Shown piece by piece: positions 5,786 to 7,702 of a stretch of 7,702 bases of DNA. A model generated the notes under the pieces. It had not been told where the DNA came from and did no database searches. It worked only from the letters and a program-made list of their open reading frames with translations. This stretch comes from Pseudomonadales bacterium (lineage in GTDB: Bacteria > Pseudomonadota > Gammaproteobacteria > Pseudomonadales > Pseudohongiellaceae): assembly GCA_031277435.1 (NCBI GenBank), contig JAITMI010000118.1, positions 1-7,702 on the forward strand, written 5' to 3'. Positions within the stretch are counted from its first letter, which is position 1. The number at the start of each line of letters is the position of its first letter. A program made the translations under genes and the position numbers.

Positions 5786-6046
5786 TCAGGCCGCGACGGC
5801 GGCGCTGGTGCGTGCCTGCTTGAGCAGCGTGCTGACGCGCTCGCTGGTCTGAGCGCCCTGGCCCTGCCAGTAGCTCACGCGGTCGAGATCGATGCGCAGC
5901 TTTTCTTCCTGGCCACGGGCGGTGGGGTTATAAAAGCCCACGCGCTCAATGAAGCGCCCGGTATTGGCATTGCGCTTGTCGGTCACGGTGACGTAGTAGT
6001 AAGGGTTCTTCTTGCTACCACCGCGAGCGAGTCGAATAGTTACCAT
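5786..6046 (-). CDS. rpsP: 30S ribosomal protein S16
   Basis: S16 is an early-binding 30S protein needed for assembly of the 5' domain of 16S rRNA. The product is 86 residues (E. coli 82) and begins with the family hallmark [19 protein letters not shown], followed by [20 protein letters not shown], the conserved [14 protein letters not shown] segment and an Ala-rich tail. The ATG at 6046 was chosen because it gives this N-terminus; an in-frame TTG at 6064 would add six residues foreign to the family. GGA (6058-6060) is the nearest Shine-Dalgarno candidate, rather far at 11 bases. It is the first gene of the operon behind a good promoter at 6120-6148, and rimM starts four bases after its stop. 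Confidence 0.97.
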   Translation of the reverse strand: MVTIRLARGGSKKNPYYYVTVTDKRNANTGRFIERVGFYNPTARGQEEKLRIDLDRVSYWQGQGAQTSERVSTLLKQARTSAAVAA

Positions 6047-6088
6047 AACTAATTGATTCCACAATGAAAATTAATGTTAAAGCCGAAT

Positions 6089-6106
6089 CCAGGCTACTAG
6101 GCCCGG
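6089..6106 (-). repeat. Hairpin in the rpsP leader
   Basis: In the transcript, CCGGGC and GCCTGG can pair (one G-U pair) around the 6-base loop CTAGTA. It lies a few bases downstream of the predicted transcription start and about 43 bases before the rpsP ATG. It could stabilise the 5' end of the mRNA or take part in ribosomal protein feedback; neither can be shown from sequence. Confidence 0.35.
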
Positions 6107-6119
6107 AAAAAAGTGCGCC

Positions 6120-6148
6120 ATTCTAAGGGAAAAGCGCTTGCGTGGGAA
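6120..6148 (-). promoter_or_regulatory. Sigma-70-type promoter of the rpsP operon
   Basis: On the minus strand TTCCCA (6143-6148, 4 of 6 matches to TTGACA) is followed after exactly 17 bases by TAGAAT (6120-6125, 5 of 6 matches to TATAAT). Transcription would start near 6113, giving a leader of about 67 bases before rpsP. It lies in the gap between ffh and rpsP and is the best complete promoter in the window. Confidence 0.6.
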
Positions 6149-6166
6149 CTGTAAATTCGATTACAG
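6149..6166. repeat. Inverted repeat between ffh and the rpsP promoter
   Basis: CTGTAA (6149-6154) and TTACAG (6161-6166) are perfect 6-bp arms with a 6-base spacer. The element starts seven bases after the ffh stop and directly abuts the -35 hexamer of the rpsP promoter. It lacks a T run, so a terminator role for ffh is doubtful. The position would also suit a regulator binding site. Confidence 0.4.
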
Positions 6167-6173
6167 GCGCGTT

Positions 6174-7556
6174 TCAGAACCCCGGAAAGCGCCCGCCCGG
6201 CGGCATACCGCCTGGAGGCATACGGCCGCCGAGGTTGCGCATCATGTTCATCAGGCCGCCGCCTTTCATTTTTTTCATGACTTTCTGCATTTGTTTGTGC
6301 TGCTTGAGCAGGCGGTTTAGGTCTTGCAGTGAAGTGCCCGAACCTTGGGTGATGCGGCGCTTGCGTGAGCCGTTGAGCAGGTCGGGATTCTGGCGTTCCT
6401 TGAGGGTCATGGAGTTGATGATGGCTTCCATCTGGCGGAAATTCTTTTCGCCCACCGTGCTCACCGCCGATTTGGAAATGCTGCCCATGCCGGGCATTTT
6501 GTCGAGCAGGTTGCTGATGCCGCCCATGTTGCGCATCTGTTCCAATTGTTCCTTGAAATCCTGCAAGTCGAAGCGTTCGCCTTTTTTGATCTTGCTGGCG
6601 AGTTTTTGCGCCTTTTCTTTATCAACTTTCTTTTCCACGTCCTCAATCAAGGACAGTACGTCGCCCATGCCGAGGATGCGCGAGGCGACGCGCTCGGGGT
6701 AAAAGGGTTCGAGGCCATCGACTTTTTCGCCGATGCCGAGGAATTTGATCGGCTTGCCGGTAAGGTGACGCACCGACAAGGCGGCGCCGCCACGGGCATC
6801 GCCGTCGGCCTTGGTGAGAATCACGCCGGTCAAGGGCAGCGCCTGGTCGAAAGCGCGCGCGGTATTGGCGGCGTCCTGGCCGGTCATGGCGTCTACCACG
6901 AACAGGGTTTCCACCGGCTTGGCCAGTTCGTGCAGCTTTTTCAATTCGTCCATCATGCTGGCGTCGATGGCGAGGCGGCCGGCGGTGTCGATGAACAGCA
7001 CGTCGATGAAACGCTTGCGCGCTTCGGTGATCGCCGCCTGCACGATGGCGGCGGGCTGTTGTGAGGGATCGCTGGGGAAGAAACTGGCGCCAACTTCCCC
7101 GGCCAAGGTTTCCAATTGCTTGATGGCGGCGGGACGGTAGACGTCGGCGCTCACCACCATCACCGTTTTCTTGTCCTCTTGCTGCAACAGCCGCGCCAGC
7201 TTGGCGACCGTGGTGGTTTTACCGGAGCCTTGCAGACCGGCCATCAGAATCACGGCGGGCGGAGTGGTGCGCAGGTTGAGCGCTTCATTTTCCTCCCCCA
7301 TCACGCTTTGCAATTCGGCCCGTACAATCTTGAGGAAGGCTTGCGCCGGAGTGAGGCTGCTGCTGACTTCGCTGCCCAGCGCGCGCAATTTGACTCGTTC
7401 GATGAAATCGCGCACGACCGGCAGCGCTACGTCGGCTTCGAGCAAGGAGCGGCGCACGTCGCGCAGGCTGTCTTGAATGTTGTCTTCGGTGAGCTTGGCT
7501 TTGCCGCTGAGCGTGCGCAGGGCGTGGCTCAGGTTTTCGGTGAGTTTTTCAAACAT
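6174..7556 (-). CDS. ffh: Signal recognition particle protein Ffh (SRP54)
   Basis: Ffh is a GTPase that binds 4.5S RNA and signal sequences of nascent membrane proteins, and docks with FtsY to deliver ribosomes to the SecYEG translocon. The 460-residue product matches the family length. Order of domains: N-terminal helical bundle (1-85); G domain with P-loop GLQGSGKTTT (107-116), DTAGR (190-194) and TKADGDARGG (248-257); then the M domain from about 295, rich in Met (QMRNMGGISNLLDKMPGMG, 340-358), with the RNA-binding GSRKRRITQGSG (396-407). The C-terminus repeats Met-Pro-Pro-Gly-Gly. The ATG at 7556 starts MFEKLTENLSHALRTLSGKA, as expected; the Shine-Dalgarno site is weak (GGA about 10 bases upstream). 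It is followed by rpsP after 127 bases, as in many gammaproteobacteria. Confidence 0.98.
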   Translation of the reverse strand: MFEKLTENLSHALRTLSGKAKLTEDNIQDSLRDVRRSLLEADVALPVVRDFIERVKLRALGSEVSSSLTPAQAFLKIVRAELQSVMGEENEALNLRTTPPAVILMAGLQGSGKTTTVAKLARLLQQEDKKTVMVVSADVYRPAAIKQLETLAGEVGASFFPSDPSQQPAAIVQAAITEARKRFIDVLFIDTAGRLAIDASMMDELKKLHELAKPVETLFVVDAMTGQDAANTARAFDQALPLTGVILTKADGDARGGAALSVRHLTGKPIKFLGIGEKVDGLEPFYPERVASRILGMGDVLSLIEDVEKKVDKEKAQKLASKIKKGERFDLQDFKEQLEQMRNMGGISNLLDKMPGMGSISKSAVSTVGEKNFRQMEAIINSMTLKERQNPDLLNGSRKRRITQGSGTSLQDLNRLLKQHKQMQKVMKKMKGGGLMNMMRNLGGRMPPGGMPPGGRFPGF

Positions 7557-7595
7557 CGAGAAGTTTCCAATGGCGATGCGGCGCGGAGGCGGCGG

Positions 7596-7601
7596 ATTCT
7601 A
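7596..7601 (-). promoter_or_regulatory. Probable -10 element upstream of ffh
   Basis: TAGAAT on the minus strand lies 39 bases before the ffh ATG, in a non-coding gap. No good -35 hexamer is visible 16-18 bases upstream, so only the -10 is proposed. Confidence 0.4.
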
Positions 7602-7656
7602 CCCAAGAGAAGCGGCGCGATACAGCCCATGACGCCAGCGTAAAATCCGTAGCCGC

Positions 7657-7697
7657 GCCTGCCCTCGCTGACGGATGCCACGAAACGATGGGCAGGC
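7657..7697. repeat. Inverted repeat with 8-bp arms upstream of ffh
   Basis: GCCTGCCC (7657-7664) and GGGCAGGC (7690-7697) are perfect arms around 25 bases; TCG and CGA extend the stem inward if one base is bulged. It lies in the last 146 bases of the window, where no coding frame on either strand could be supported. It could be part of a dispersed palindromic repeat or an intergenic hairpin serving a gene beyond the edge. Confidence 0.45.
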
Positions 7698-7702
7698 ACG
7701 AG

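Noticed and set aside
6181..6240. Repeated Pro-Pro-Gly-Gly codons at the ffh 3' end as a tandem repeat element
   Set aside because: Met/Gly/Pro-rich tails are common at the C-terminus of Ffh proteins, and the repeat is too short and imperfect to be a separate element.
7675..7702. Possible start of a divergent plus-strand gene (ATG at 7675)
   Set aside because: Only nine codons are visible, they fall inside the inverted repeat, and there is no ribosome binding site.

Overview
The window is a stretch of bacterial chromosome in which every supported gene lies on the minus strand, so it reads from right to left: ffh, rpsP, rimM, trmD, rplS, dsbC, an unrecognised lipoprotein gene, a two-gene toxin-antitoxin module, hom, and the 5' part of thrC, which runs off the left edge. 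The housekeeping genes are GC-rich (60-base samples of dsbC and hom hand-count at 63-65% GC). The order ffh / rpsP-rimM-trmD-rplS / ... dsbC-hom-thrC matches what I recall from gammaproteobacteria such as Pseudomonas, where xerD usually sits between rplS and dsbC. A free-living gammaproteobacterium is the best guess. I cannot name a genus.

Right part (about 4014-7702): ffh encodes the protein subunit of the signal recognition particle. The rpsP-rimM-trmD-rplS operon follows, encoding ribosomal protein S16, a 16S rRNA maturation factor, the tRNA m1G37 methyltransferase and ribosomal protein L19. Its signals fit uneven output from one mRNA. There is a good promoter before rpsP. rimM has a GTG start with a 16-bp palindrome just after it. 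An 18-bp perfect palindrome lies between rimM and trmD. A U-rich leader with a proper Shine-Dalgarno site precedes rplS.

Middle part (about 1914-4013): dsbC encodes a periplasmic disulfide isomerase. An inverted repeat with 10-bp arms lies between rplS and dsbC, where xerD would be expected. After dsbC comes an AT-rich gene for a small lipoprotein that I do not recognise. Its 3' end overlaps a RelE-type toxin gene of the PF06296-like type, which in turn overlaps its HTH (Xre-type) antitoxin gene. This roughly 1.2-kb block separates dsbC from hom and is the accessory part of the window.

Left part (1-1900): hom (homoserine dehydrogenase with ACT domain) and thrC (threonine synthase) form a threonine-biosynthesis operon. 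It has its own TATAAT promoter element just after the antitoxin gene.

I found no CRISPR array, insertion sequence, tRNA or rRNA. The most unusual items are the lipoprotein/toxin-antitoxin insertion, the toxin's poor start region, and the palindromes in the rpsP operon.
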